NCBI RefSeq assembly: GCF_014898815.1
Contig: NW_026515549.1
Location: forward strand, 868,001-932,000
Length of the DNA stretch: 64,000 bases
DNA from: Panonychus citri
Lineage: Eukaryota > Arthropoda > Arachnida > Trombidiformes > Tetranychidae
Reading direction: 5' to 3'
In this document: positions 9,969 to 19,888 of the stretch, in pieces
Layout of the letters: each line of letters opens with the position of its first letter
Numbering within the stretch: the first letter of the stretch is position 1
Notes under the pieces: generated by a model
What the model saw: the letters and a program-made list of their open reading frames with translations, nothing else
Told to the model about the DNA's origin: nothing
Databases searched by the model: none
Made by a program: the position numbers and the translations under genes

Positions 9969-11866
9969 TGATCATTTCGTTTCTTTCAATAAAGGTTTCA
10001 ACCTTTCGATGTTAACGGTCATTCTCCTTCGATCTGTTCCAGTTCCTTGAACTTGATATGTTAATGGAGTTTTTCTCTTGATGATGATGAAAGGACCATG
10101 AGATTTATGAAGAGTTTATTTTTAAGCCAGGTGAGTATGGGGAAAACGGACCAACACTTTGTCACCTTCAGAATATTCAACTGGTACTCTGTTATTATAA
10201 TTTTGAGCGTATTTACTTTGAGCTTCTTGTAAATTTGTTTTCACCATTTCTTGATTTTAGGCTAAACACTCAACAATTTCATCTTGATCATAACGATAAA
10301 GAGGTAATTCAACTTCTGTTGGTAACAAAGGGTCACGTCCATATAAGATTTTGAATGGTGTAAATTTGGTACTGGCTTGTTGATTAGTATTATAAGCGAA
10401 AATAATAATTTCTCTTTTCCATTGAGTTTTTATGTCTACAATTTTCTTTTATTGGTTGCATGATGTTCCGTTCGAAGCTATTATCACACCAATTGGTAAA
10501 CGATACTCTATTCAACTCGGTTAGATTGAGTTTATCTGCGATGATGGAACAAGTATTATTCAAATATAATCGTGTCAAAATTTCACCTTCCATTGACGTG
10601 ATGTCTCGATTTGATGGTCTCCAAACTATCGGTTTTACTAAATTGAAATTAGCATGAGATTGAATTATCAATGAAGAGATGACAATTAATGAAGATATTA
10701 AATTGGTTGTTGGATTTTCTTTGGTGATTTAACTTTTCGAAACGAATGCTCGACTTGTCTTTTAGATCACAAATTCTCAACTCTTCTTTCTTGGTGGTGT
10801 CTTTTCTACTTTTTTTGGATAAGTATAATGAAGACCAGTTGGTTTTTTTTGGTTCTTTTGGAGTTAATTGTTGATTTAGTGTTGATTGGGTAACAAAGAA
10901 GGTGATGGAGGATTGTGATTAATTGGACTACTTTGTCTCGGTCCATTATTTTCCCAATCTTGAATCAACTTTTCGAAATCTATGTTTATGTCTTTTGGTT
11001 TCTTCTTTGATTGTTTCGGGCCACCCGGAACAAACTTAGAAGATTTTGCTTCTGTATTATCATCAATCGTAATCCATGATGAGTCATCAATTGGGACAAT
11101 ATCTTCACCTTCTTTAAAACTAACTTTCTTCAAGACAGGATACATAGAAATACCGTCTATAGTTGATGAAGATTTGTGGTCAAAATTAGAAGAGTTCGAT
11201 TTATCTCTTATGACAATAGGGATTTTCGAATTGTTATTGTCGGTATCGAGAGTTGTTGAAGCATTTTCGTCGATATCGGGAATTGTTGAGGCATTTTCAT
11301 CGATGTCAGGAATTGTTGAAGCATTTTCATCGATATCAGGAGTTGTTGTATTGTCATGATTATTGTCTGAAGTCATTGGATCATCAACACCACCGACACC
11401 ACTAGGAGTAATATCATTGATCATTTCGTTTCTTTCAATAAAAGGTTTCAACCTTTCGATATTAACGGTCATTCTCCTTCGATCTGTTCCAGTTCCTTGA
11501 ACTTGATATGTTAATGGAGTTTTTCTCTTGATGATGATGAAAGGACCATGAGATTTATGAAGGAGTTTATTTGCTAAGCCAGGTAGAGTATGGGGAAAAC
11601 GGACCAACACTTTGTCACCTTCAGAATATTCAACTGGTACTCTATTGTTATTATAATTTTGAGCGTATTTACTTTGAGCTTCTTGTAAATTTGTTTCACC
11701 ATTTCTTGAATTTTAGGCTAAACACACTCAACAATTTCATCTTGATCATAACGATAAAGAAGAGGTAATTCAACTTCTGTTGGTAACAAAGGGTCACGTC
11801 CATATAAGATTTTGAATGGTGTAAATTTGGTACTGGCTTGTTGATTAGTATTATAAGCGAAAATAA
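8947..11866 (-). repeat. 1.46-kb internal tandem duplication in element 2
   Basis: Unit A (about 8947-10405) and unit B (about 10406-11866) are direct copies covering the end of integrase, the DIDENAST linker and the first third of Env. The junction carries a short aataa microhomology. Unit A keeps the linker-Env frame open but has lost bases at the integrase end (around 9955-10260). Unit B keeps the integrase-linker frame but is broken in the Env part, where only a fragment at 10390-10671 stays open. Many differences are losses of one copy of a short repeat. It may be a genuine duplication or a collapsed or misjoined assembly. Confidence 0.85.
10876..11610 (-). pseudogene. Integrase C-terminal module and pol-env linker (element 2, duplication unit B)
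   Basis: The frame starts with an integrase C-terminal GPF-type module (LLHKSHGPFIIIKRKTP) and a short basic stretch. It then runs in frame into the linker with DIDENAST repeats (three copies), a GGPKQSKKKPKD basic patch and Pro-rich sequence, and stops where unit B loses frame. In this family of elements pol therefore reads through into the Env-encoding region without a stop. Translation of Env may rely on splicing or on cleavage at the internal signal. Confidence 0.7.
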
Positions 11867-13298
11867 CGAAAGGTAAATATTCATCCCAATCAGAGTGGTA
11901 TTTATTGACGTACATTGATAACATGGTGGCGATGATTGAATTGACTCGTTCAACTTGTCCATTACATTGAGGATGATAAGCGGTAGTAAAATTATGTTTG
12001 ATGGCCAGGATGTAGTTAACTTGTTCAAGTAGTTTACTTGTGAAATTAGTTCCTTGATCTGATAGTAAAGTTTTTGGAGATCCATGACGGCAGAAGATAT
12101 TAGTTATAAGAAACTTGGCCGTGATTTCAGCAGTATAACTACTAACGGCTTGAGCTTCAACCCACTTTGAATAATAATCAATTGCAACTATTATATATTC
12201 TTTACCGTGAGCTCTTGGAAAAGGACCTAACACATCGATCCCCACTCTGTCGAAAGGTTTTTCAGTTAGGGGCAATGGACTGATCAGACCAGGAGTTTTG
12301 ATAAATGGTGATTTCCGAGTTTGACATTTGATACAACTGTTGACATAGTTCGTTATCTCTTTATTCATTCCAGGCCAAAAATAATGAGTTTTAATTCGAT
12401 TATAAGTTTTTGAAACACCAGGATGACCGGCGAAGACTGAGTCATGATGTAGAGTACAAACTGCATTTCTCAATGGGTTTGGTACAACGATTAAGTCGAC
12501 ATCACCTTCTGGAGACCAGACCATTCGATAGAGAACATTTCCCACGATTTTATATTTACTCAATCTTCTTTGTCGATTTTTACTCAACTTGAGGAAATTG
12601 TTTAATTGATTAATTATCGAAGAACAAAATCGATCTTTTTGTTGTTTCTCTTGGAAATTGTATGTATTTAAAGCGACTGATAAAACATTAATCCTTTGTT
12701 CTATTTTGTCTTCACAATCATCAGGTTCTTCGACGGGATATCGGCTTAGACAATCGGCATCTTGGTGACATTTACCACTTTTGTAAATAATCTTGAAGTC
12801 GAACTCTTCTAAGAACAAAGTCCATCTCATCAGGCGAGGAGGGAGTTTACGTTTATTTTTCAAGAAACACAGAGAACAATGATCAGTTACTACGGTGAAG
12901 TGTTGGTGATCTACATAAGGTTTAAATTTTTCGAGAGCGAAAACTATGGCACAACATTCTAATTCTGAAATCGAATAATTACTCTCACATTTAGAAAGCT
13001 GACGTGAAGCATAAGCAATTGGTTTCCACCCTTCAGAATATTTCTGAACAATAACTGCGCCTAATCCTTGACCAGAAGCATCAGTTCGAATTTCTATTTC
13101 TAATTTAGAATTATAATGAGCTAAAACTGGTGGGTTAATTAATGCTGATTTTAAAGTGTCGAAAGCTCTCTGTTCTTCTGATCCCCACTGAAAACCTACA
13201 TCGTTTTTTGTTAACCTAGTTAAGGGTTTAGCTAAAGTGGCAAAGTTTCTTATGAATCTTTCTATAATAAGAACAGAAGGCAATAAATGCTCTAACAT
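11718..13298 (-). pseudogene. RNase H and integrase (element 2)
   Basis: The 526-residue frame begins in the RT connection (LAKPLTRLTKNDV) and contains RNase H (IRTDASGQGLGAV, SELECCAIVFALEKF, VVTDHCSLCFL, HQDADCLSRYP). Integrase follows with an HHCC finger (GHPGVSKTYNRIK then CIKCQ) and the DDE residues in GIDVLGPFPRAHG, LLSDQGTNF and PQCNGQVERVN. It ends near 11718, where the following integrase tail is in another frame (region 10876-11610). The upstream frame overlaps at 13228-13298, so a small indel near 13250 separates RT from RNase H. Catalytic residues appear intact. Confidence 0.9.
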
Positions 13299-15027
13299 CC
13301 TTTAATTTTGTTGGTGTTGGAAAATCTCTAACTGCATCCAACTTTTTCTGTTCAGGAAATTGACCTTCTTTAGTAATCTTGAACCCTAAATAAGTAACTT
13401 CAGGTAAAGCAAAGAGACTTTTTGACATGTTTAATTTGAGGTTAGCTTGGATTAAACGTTGGAAAATCAATTCTAATCGAACTAAATGTTGTTCAAAGTT
13501 TGAGCTGAAGACTAAAATATCATCTAAATAAACTAAACATGAATTATATTTAAGTCCTGAAAGAACGACATCCATACAACGTTGGAAAGTAGCTGGAGCA
13601 TTAGATAAACCGAAAGGCATGACATTGAACTCATAGAGACCATCAGTGGTAACGAAAGCACTTTTTTCTTTATCATTTGGATCTAATCCGATTTGATAAT
13701 AACCTGATTTAAGATCTAAACTTGAAAAGTAACGAGCACCCTGTAAATAATCTAAAGCATCGATAATATTTGGAAGAGGATAATGATCTCGTTTAGTAAC
13801 TGAATTTAGTTTTCTGTAATCAACGCAAAATCTCCAATCTCCTGTTTTCTTTTTAACCAGAACAATTGGTGAAGCCCATGGTGATGATGACGGAGAGATG
13901 ATGTTGATTTCTTGAAGTTCATTAACTAATTTATTAGTTATTTCTCGCTTTTCTGAAGATTGTCGGTATGGAGAGACCGATATTGGAGGTTCATTTCCAG
14001 TGTCAATAGAATGGACAAATTTATTGGTTAAACCAATATCATCAGCAGTTAGGGCAAATACTTTTTTATAATGTACCAACAGCTTCTTTAGTTTGTAGAT
14101 TTGATTTTCATCAAGGTTACTTCCAATTTTGATCTTATCGAAATCAGAACCAAAGACATCAATGTCATTAGTAAGATCATCATCTTTCTCAAAGATTTGT
14201 TTGGAGAGGATACCTTGATGATCATCATTAATGTCGATTATTGGACTTTTATCAACAGTTTCAAACGTCCCAAGAATTGAACCAAATTTGACTTCGACAT
14301 CATTCTCAGTGAAGTTACATATTTCGGTTAAACATGGTTGATTTTTGTAATTAACAATTGCACTAGCCAAGACTGTTTTGTCTTTTCGATCCCAAGAAAC
14401 TGGAGTTTGAATGAGATAATTTCCATTTTTAACTCGTTTCTTTCGTCCAGGGACAACAGCAATGAAACAACGAGATCGAGCAGGGACAACTGTATCTTCA
14501 GCGGCATGAATAGTATCTGGACAATTATCTAAAAGGATAATTCCACGATAAGTATCAACTAATACCTTAGCAAGTGTGTTAGCGTTTTGACCAATTAGAG
14601 CGGAAATTGATCCAGCTAGTGATTCGACGACCATGGTAAGGATAGTAACAGTTGATTGTTTTCTACCAGATTCAAAAGTGATAGTGACTTCACATTGACC
14701 AAGATGTTTCATGATGTTACAAGAAGCGGCTGAAACGATTGGACCTTCGTAAGGTTGTAGAGGTGTGTCTAATTTATTAAATGTTTCTTTATCAATTATT
14801 GTTATCATTGCACCAGGATCAATAACAGATTTAATTGGTTTTCCATTCATTAAAACAGTTGTTTCAATTAATTTACCAACTTGCCAACTCAAGGGTGTAG
14901 ATGATTGAGACGGGTGATGAATACAATTAGAAGTAAATGCAGCTGATGTAGATGGTTTAGGTGAAACAGATCTTGGAGGTGTTTTCGGTTGTGGTCGATC
15001 AATCGGGCTACCCGGTTGATTTGGCAC
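13228..15027 (-). pseudogene. Aspartic protease and reverse transcriptase (element 2)
   Basis: A 599-residue frame with a Pro/Ser-rich start, then a retropepsin-like domain whose active-site motif reads SVIDPGAMITII, that is DPG instead of the usual DTG or DSG. A long linker leads to RT with the RQSSEKREITNKLV entry helix, SPWASPIVLVKKKTG, FCVDYRKLNS, SLDLKSGYYQI, PFGLSNAPATF and the YLDD box in CLVYLDDILVF. The thumb begins (LGFKITKEG) before frame loss near 13250. The Thr-to-Pro change in the protease would be expected to impair catalysis, unless it is a sequencing error. Confidence 0.88.
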
Positions 15028-15380
15028 AAACCGATTACGTTAATAAAATTTTGATTTTGAGATTGATTCTGGTGATAATTAAAATCTTGTTGTTGATTTT
15101 GGTTTCGTTGTTGACTTGGTTGTTGTTGATAATGATATTGTTGTTGTTGTTCATACTGTTGACGTTCTCTCTGTCTTGCTAATTTAGGACAATCTTGAAT
15201 AACATGATAGTTTTCTTTACAATAACGACAACCAACAACGGTACGATCCCTATTATCATTATTATAATTAACTTGGCCATTAAAATTACGATTATTATTT
15301 CGATTGAAACTTGATCTTCGTTCGAATGGTTGGTTAGAAGTATTTTTCAATTTAGCTATTTCTTCTCGAAGTTTATTCAA
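14889..15380 (-). pseudogene. Gag nucleocapsid region with CCHC knuckle (element 2)
   Basis: The frame is in phase with the gag frame upstream but separated from it by a TAG codon at 15387-15389. It carries a short coiled segment (LREEIAKLKN), an Asn/Arg-rich stretch and one zinc knuckle (CRYCKENYHVIQDC). A long Gln-rich run follows. Frame slips near 15020 into the protease-RT frame. The knuckle binds the element's RNA in retroviral and Ty3 Gag. The Gln-rich run is low-complexity and prone to indels. Confidence 0.75.
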
Positions 15381-15386
15381 TTCTTC

Positions 15387-16067
15387 CTAAATTGTCGAAA
15401 CATCTGGTTGTATTGGGGTTTCGATAGTTGATGTACTGAATGTAACAGTTTGATGAGCTATAACGGGTGGAGAGCGTAAACTTTCTTCACAAAGCTCAAT
15501 AATCTTACATAATTCTTCGATATTTGTAGCAGGTCGAGAAATGAGCACATTTTTAACTGACGATTGTAAATTCGGAAGTAAACCATCCACGATCAGCATA
15601 AATTTATCTTCGTTTTTAAGGGCAATTTTTCGACAGAGAGCATCTTTCTTTGTTATGTAAGACTCAGCTGATTCATCTGAATTTTGTTTCATATGAATAA
15701 CCTGTGACCAAATATAATTATGAAAATTGGGGAGAGCAAACTTATCTTTAAACTTTTTCTTCAAATCAGACCAAGTTGATGGAGCTCCTTCGATTCCTGG
15801 GGCCATGTAGCCATCATACCAAATTTTTGCGGAACAAGTAAGAAACGATCCAAAAGCGGCGAATTTATCTTCATCATCCCACTTAAGTTGAGTTGCTTTT
15901 CGATCATATTCAACTAACCAACTATCGAGTTCTTCTCGATCTTTCGGGCTACCCGAAAAGAAGCGAAGGAATTGTTTGGTTGCACCTCGATAAGTGGGGG
16001 TTGAATCGTTTTCACTGGTTTTATTGTGGAAAGTTGACATCTCGATAAGTTGATTTGAATTTGCCAT
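15387..16067 (-). CDS. Gag capsid-like protein (element 2)
   Basis: A 226-residue frame from an ATG at 16067, about 35 bases inside the 5' LTR edge and just after the primer-binding-like site. It contains a retrotransposon Gag domain: the pattern FSGSPKDREELDSWL, then a Trp-containing helix (AKIWYDGY), then WSDLKKKFKDKF and a long helical segment. This would form the particle shell. It ends at an in-frame TAG, beyond which the same frame continues into the nucleocapsid part, so the stop is either a nonsense mutation or a readthrough point. Confidence 0.85.
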   Translation of the reverse strand: MANSNQLIEMSTFHNKTSENDSTPTYRGATKQFLRFFSGSPKDREELDSWLVEYDRKATQLKWDDEDKFAAFGSFLTCSAKIWYDGYMAPGIEGAPSTWSDLKKKFKDKFALPNFHNYIWSQVIHMKQNSDESAESYITKKDALCRKIALKNEDKFMLIVDGLLPNLQSSVKNVLISRPATNIEELCKIIELCEESLRSPPVIAHQTVTFSTSTIETPIQPDVSTI

Positions 16068-16082
16068 AACTTCACTAAGCGG

Positions 16083-16100
16083 ATCCCACCGCTGCCACCA
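16083..16100 (-). other. Candidate primer-binding site of element 2
   Basis: Just inside the 5' LTR edge (16103) the - strand reads TGGTGGCAGCGGTGGGAT. It begins with TGG as expected for complementarity to a tRNA CCA end, and lies 2 bases from the LTR terminus ACA. The tRNA was not identified. Confidence 0.5.
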
Positions 16101-16102
16101 AT

Positions 16103-17276
16103 TGTCACGTTTGATTTTGTGACGGTTTTAAATATGGCAAATTAAAGTTTAATGGTAATAATTTTATAAAATGTTTAGAAGGGTACACAAGTTAATAATT
16201 GATTTATAATTGAGGGTGAACAATAAAGAGATTAAGATATAATAAAGAAGAAGAAAATATAAGAATACGGATTAATAGAAAGAAATTGATGAAAATCAAT
16301 GAACACAAATTAGAAAGAAAACAATTGATGAAAATCAATTGAACACAAATTAAAAAGAAAAGAATTGATGAAAATCAATTGAACACAAATTAAAAAGAAA
16401 AGAATTGATGAAAATCAACTGAACACAAATTAAAAGAAAAGAAGATTAATTAATTAATAAGGTGAACTTGAGTAGTCAAATGAAAATTTAACTCTGAGGA
16501 TTCTAATTGATTTACTTTTGATTTTATACTGATGTCGAATTTTCTTGATCTAATCGATGAGATTGATTCTCATGGGAACTTTATACTAATTGATTTATTT
16601 AATTACTCTGTGAATCTTAACTAACTGATTACTATTAAATTGGTTAATTGATTTGATTTCCTGTAATTTACTGAGTTAACTATTACTGATTTCCGATAAT
16701 TAATGGTGTAACTTTAATTGTTGTTGTTTCCTAAATCAATTTTCTGATTAACTATTAAATTAATTACTGTCTATTCATAATTGATCTTTCTGATAATCAA
16801 TTGATTGATCTAAATTTTATATAACATCTTTCAATGATTCGAGCACCCGAATCATTGAAAATTCAATTTATCTAATTTTAAGGAGGAATTCCACCACAAC
16901 GGACACCCGTTGTGGTAAGGAAATAGGGAAAGGAAGGAAAAGAAACATGTAAAGTTTTAATTTTTACCTTTTCTTATATATATATTTTGTATATATAAAA
17001 TTAGCCAATTGTAGCAAAGAAAACTGAAAATATCAATAAACAATAACAATTTTTGAATATAAAACACTTGTTGTGATAGTTGTTGTTGTTGAGGTGAGAA
17101 TGAGGAAAAGGAAATAGAGAAAATGGAAAAAAAATAGACAGGAAGAAGAAAGAGGAAAGGAATGTGGGCGGAGGAAGAGAAAGAGAAGAGATTTAGGTAG
17201 ACAGAGAGAGAAGAAGGAATTTGGGTGAGAGAGAGAGAAAGAGAAAGGTAAAGATGATGAAATTTTCATCATCACA
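16103..17276 (-). repeat. 5' LTR of element 2 (complete)
   Basis: The boundaries are tgtcacg at 16103 and catcatcaca at 17276, giving TG...CA termini on both strands and a length of about 1174 bp. It contains two perfect inverted repeats (16831-16858 and 16894-16915, matching those in the truncated copy), a 40-bp tandem repeat array at 16281-16441, and purine-rich low-complexity sequence toward 17276. No coding signal is seen. Confidence 0.8.
16281..16441 (-). repeat. 40-bp tandem repeats inside the LTR
   Basis: About four imperfect copies of a 40-bp unit (gaattgatgaaaatcaattg followed by aacacaaattaaaaagaaaa). Each unit contains an internal palindrome-like attgatgaaaatcaat. The array lies in the part of the LTR absent from the truncated 3' copy. 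Confidence 0.85.
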
Positions 17277-17279
17277 TAC

Positions 17280-18996
17280 ACCAAAAGATTAAATATGATA
17301 AACCCAACCTGTTAATCTAATTTCTGTTAACCTTCCAATGTACTAATGTATTGAATATAACAATTAATTCAACTTAGCTTCAGCCTTTGTTATCATAAAC
17401 TAAAATGTGGGCAAAAAGTTTATTGATCAATCTAATTCTTGAATATTTTTAAGTTTGGAACACTTTCCTTGAGTTATCTCTGAAAAATCTGCCAGTTCAC
17501 AATAAAACTCTTGAAAAAATATCAGATCAAAACAAAACTTTGCCGTTCATACCCTAGTAAGTTGATCCACTGAGTTGCAATCACCATTGCATAAGCTGAG
17601 TTTCTTTTGAGATTGAAACATTAACTTTATGATAATTCTTCAATTGAACCATTAGATCAAATAATAGCTAATGAATGGTAATTGATAAAATAAACTCCCA
17701 CACTACAGAAATTGAAACAAAAACAAATCAATTGAGGTGATTAGTTTAACAAACAAGATTACTTTTAATTGTTTTCCTTTTGAGGAAAATGTGTGAAGGA
17801 ATCCTCCTCGAATTTAGTAATCACAGTAACAATTAAGTACAAAGTACGATCTTTTTTAACTTTTCATCGATTATCATTGATCAGGATCAATTATTTCAGA
17901 TTCATTATGAAAAAATGAAACATTCGAGTCCAGTTTTATGAAATTATTTTTAATATTAATACTTTTTATTTGATAAGACAAAGCATATTGACCAGTGGTT
18001 ATTTTAACGTGACATTTATTGTGCAATTAGAATTTCATATTGTCGGTAGAAAGAGAATAATATTTCTTTCAAGTGGTACATTTCTGCTTTCAGATCAGAA
18101 TTTCCGACTTTAATAACATCGTAAAGAGAAGATAGTTGCCGTTTAGCAGCGTTTCCATAAGTCCGAAGAAGATCATTTTCGGCAGTTAAACTTTTCGATT
18201 CGATATCAGTTCTGTAAATATTAATCGAGCTCAAAGCTTTATTCTGGCAGCTATTGCAAGAGGTTGCTAGAAGATCAATAATCGCCGACGGAGTGTCTTT
18301 CGTTAGATCAGAATTCGAAGTGATTCCAATTCTTTATTAAAAGTTTCTGTCAATTTAGCGAATTGCTTAATGTAACCTTTGAGTATTTGGTCGCTACTTT
18401 CGCCCCCATAGATACTTTCAGTTTGGTCCATAAACTGAAGACCAGTTTTGACGCTTTTTAAGCCTTTGATTGTATTGTCACAAAGCTCAACTTGTTTTTT
18501 ATTGATTCCAACAGAAGATTTGACCAGTTCTATTTGTCCAATCTTGTGGTCAATTCGTTTTCGGATCAAGGATTTCACCAGCTGGATTATATTTGTCAGC
18601 AGCCGCTTCAAGCCAAACAGAATCTTCGATCGGGTTTGTACAGTAAATCACATTGATTCCTATTGATTAGAATTGATTAGAATTAATTAAATTACTTTAT
18701 CTAGCAATTCATCACATATTATTAATTTAAACTTACCCAAGTAGAAAAGAGCGACAGTTAAAACTTTTAGATCCATTTCGATAAAATGATTTAGTGAATC
18801 TGATCCAAGGAAATACAAAGTAAAATTATGATCAATTCAAGTTACCGAGAAAATGAACAGCAATCAAATGAGTTAATTAGCGATTTATTTTTATATTTTC
18901 CACAAATGATAAGACTAATCTTTAGTTAATATCAAAATCATATTGAGATACCAATTGCAAATTCTTATGTAATCAATTCATTGTGGTGGGAAACAT
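17280..18996. repeat. Segmental duplication, copy 1 (partner 38307-40108)
   Basis: The 1.7-kb block is near-identical to 38307-40108 in the same orientation. It includes a full copy of a secreted-protein gene and its upstream region. Its left edge coincides with the 5' LTR of element 2. Differences are a few substitutions plus short deletions, including a roughly 43-base loss near 17320 between short direct repeats. The part 17280-18015 holds no gene: it is the downstream flank of the gene copy. Confidence 0.88.
18016..18776 (-). pseudogene. Broken copy of the small secreted protein gene at 39135-39888
   Basis: Exon 1 is 18737-18776 (40 nt, encoding a signal-peptide start MDLKVLTVALFYLG with the split Gly). 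The intron has a GTAAGT donor and a TAG acceptor near 18655. The second exon matches the paralogue at 39135-39781 but has lost one base near 18312 and two bases near 18582, so frames 18016-18234 and 18303-18611 are separated. The FYRQ motif near the C-terminus is present. Either a recent pseudogene or indel errors in an assembled repeat. Confidence 0.75.
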
Positions 18997-19002
18997 GTTT
19001 AT

Positions 19003-19092
19003 TGCCAGAATTTAGCTTTGAACTCGATTAATATTTACAGAACTGATATTGAATCGAAAAGTTCAACTGCCGAAAATGATCTTCTTCGGACT
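19003..19092 (+). pseudogene. Inverted 90-bp fragment of the secreted-protein gene
   Basis: This stretch is the reverse complement of about 39281-39370, encoding in sense on the + strand a piece around KALNSINIYRTDIES. It matches the 39-kb copy (with gttcaactgccg) better than the adjacent 18-kb copy (gtttaactgccg). It lies just outside the right end of the segmental duplication, and only two or three mismatches are seen. Confidence 0.8.
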
Positions 19093-19888
19093 TTTATGCC
19101 AATTTTCTCGATTTTCAAGCAATTGAACCTCTTAAATGTTCAAACCTAACTAACCTAAAGTCACACGGCTCTAGAAAACGATCTCCCAAAGTTCGATCTC
19201 GATCAATTTTTCTGCATCAGAAATCGATAGCGATCGATTTATAAACTGGATCGGAACTTCACTAATTTTAATCCTCCATTAATTACAATTGACAACAACA
19301 GTTAACTCGTTTGATACAACAGAAATTCTGGCTTATTGCCTCTTATTTTACTTTTTATTGTATAAAATTAATTTTTAAATGAATCTCTCATTTAAATTCA
19401 ACTTAATCTTTCCGATGTATAAAGTTATCCATTTAAAAATTATCAATCCCTGCGATTTTACATCACAACGGAAATAAGCTAAGTTTAATTTAATTGCATT
19501 TGATTAGCTCAGATTAAAAAAGATTCCAATCCAAATGCATCAACCAATCAATCTTTTAAATTTAATTTTTCTCTTAAAATTAGATGAAAATGATAAATTT
19601 GATTTTCTTTTGTTTCGAATTGGCTGCAATTCAAAAGTGGCGCCATTTTCAGTGAAAGTGAGAGGGTTAGGCTTAGATTGGAAAGATTTGTGTTGATAAT
19701 CATTCATTTAATTAAAAGCGAAGTTAATTCAACTGTTTGATTGATGGATTAACTAATTAACTCTTTTTAATGACGTTGTTAATCTGAACTGAACTTCTAT
19801 CATCCTTTCGATCGACAACTTCGAGTTCAGATCATTTTTCATTCTAATTACTGTGAAAATTGTTTTTCTTTACTCTTTTTACCTTCAA
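19093..19888. other. Intergenic, promoter region of the lark-like gene
   Basis: AT-rich sequence without coding signal. A gcgccattttcagtg element at 19640-19654 and the short 5' leader before the ATG at 19889 suggest the promoter lies here, but no definite core element was identified. Confidence 0.4.

Larger units (their letters stand above)
5330..17276 (-). mobile_element. Ty3/gypsy env-bearing retrotransposon with extra 3' gene (element 2)
   Basis: Reading on the - strand: complete 5' LTR (17276-16103), primer-binding-site-like sequence, gag, pol (protease, RT, RNase H, integrase), Env-like gene, then an extra zinc-knuckle/exonuclease gene and a 3' LTR lacking its distal part. LTR copies are direct repeats in the same orientation. 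Frames are interrupted in gag (in-frame TAG), between gag and pol, in pol near 13250, and around a 1.46-kb internal tandem duplication. The 5' LTR abuts a duplicated host segment at 17277. No target-site duplication can be tested, because the other end is truncated against element 1. The stretches 5857-6002 and 7561-7700 are non-coding. Confidence 0.88.

Noticed and set aside
16083..16100. A tRNA-like gene at the LTR edge
   Set aside because: Only a primer-binding-site-like stretch. No cloverleaf can be drawn around it.
16281..16441. 40-bp repeats as a CRISPR-like array
   Set aside because: Head-to-tail tandem repeats without unique spacers, inside an LTR of a eukaryotic element.
17277..17280. 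Target-site duplication of element 2
   Set aside because: The other end of the element is truncated, so no matching flank exists to test.
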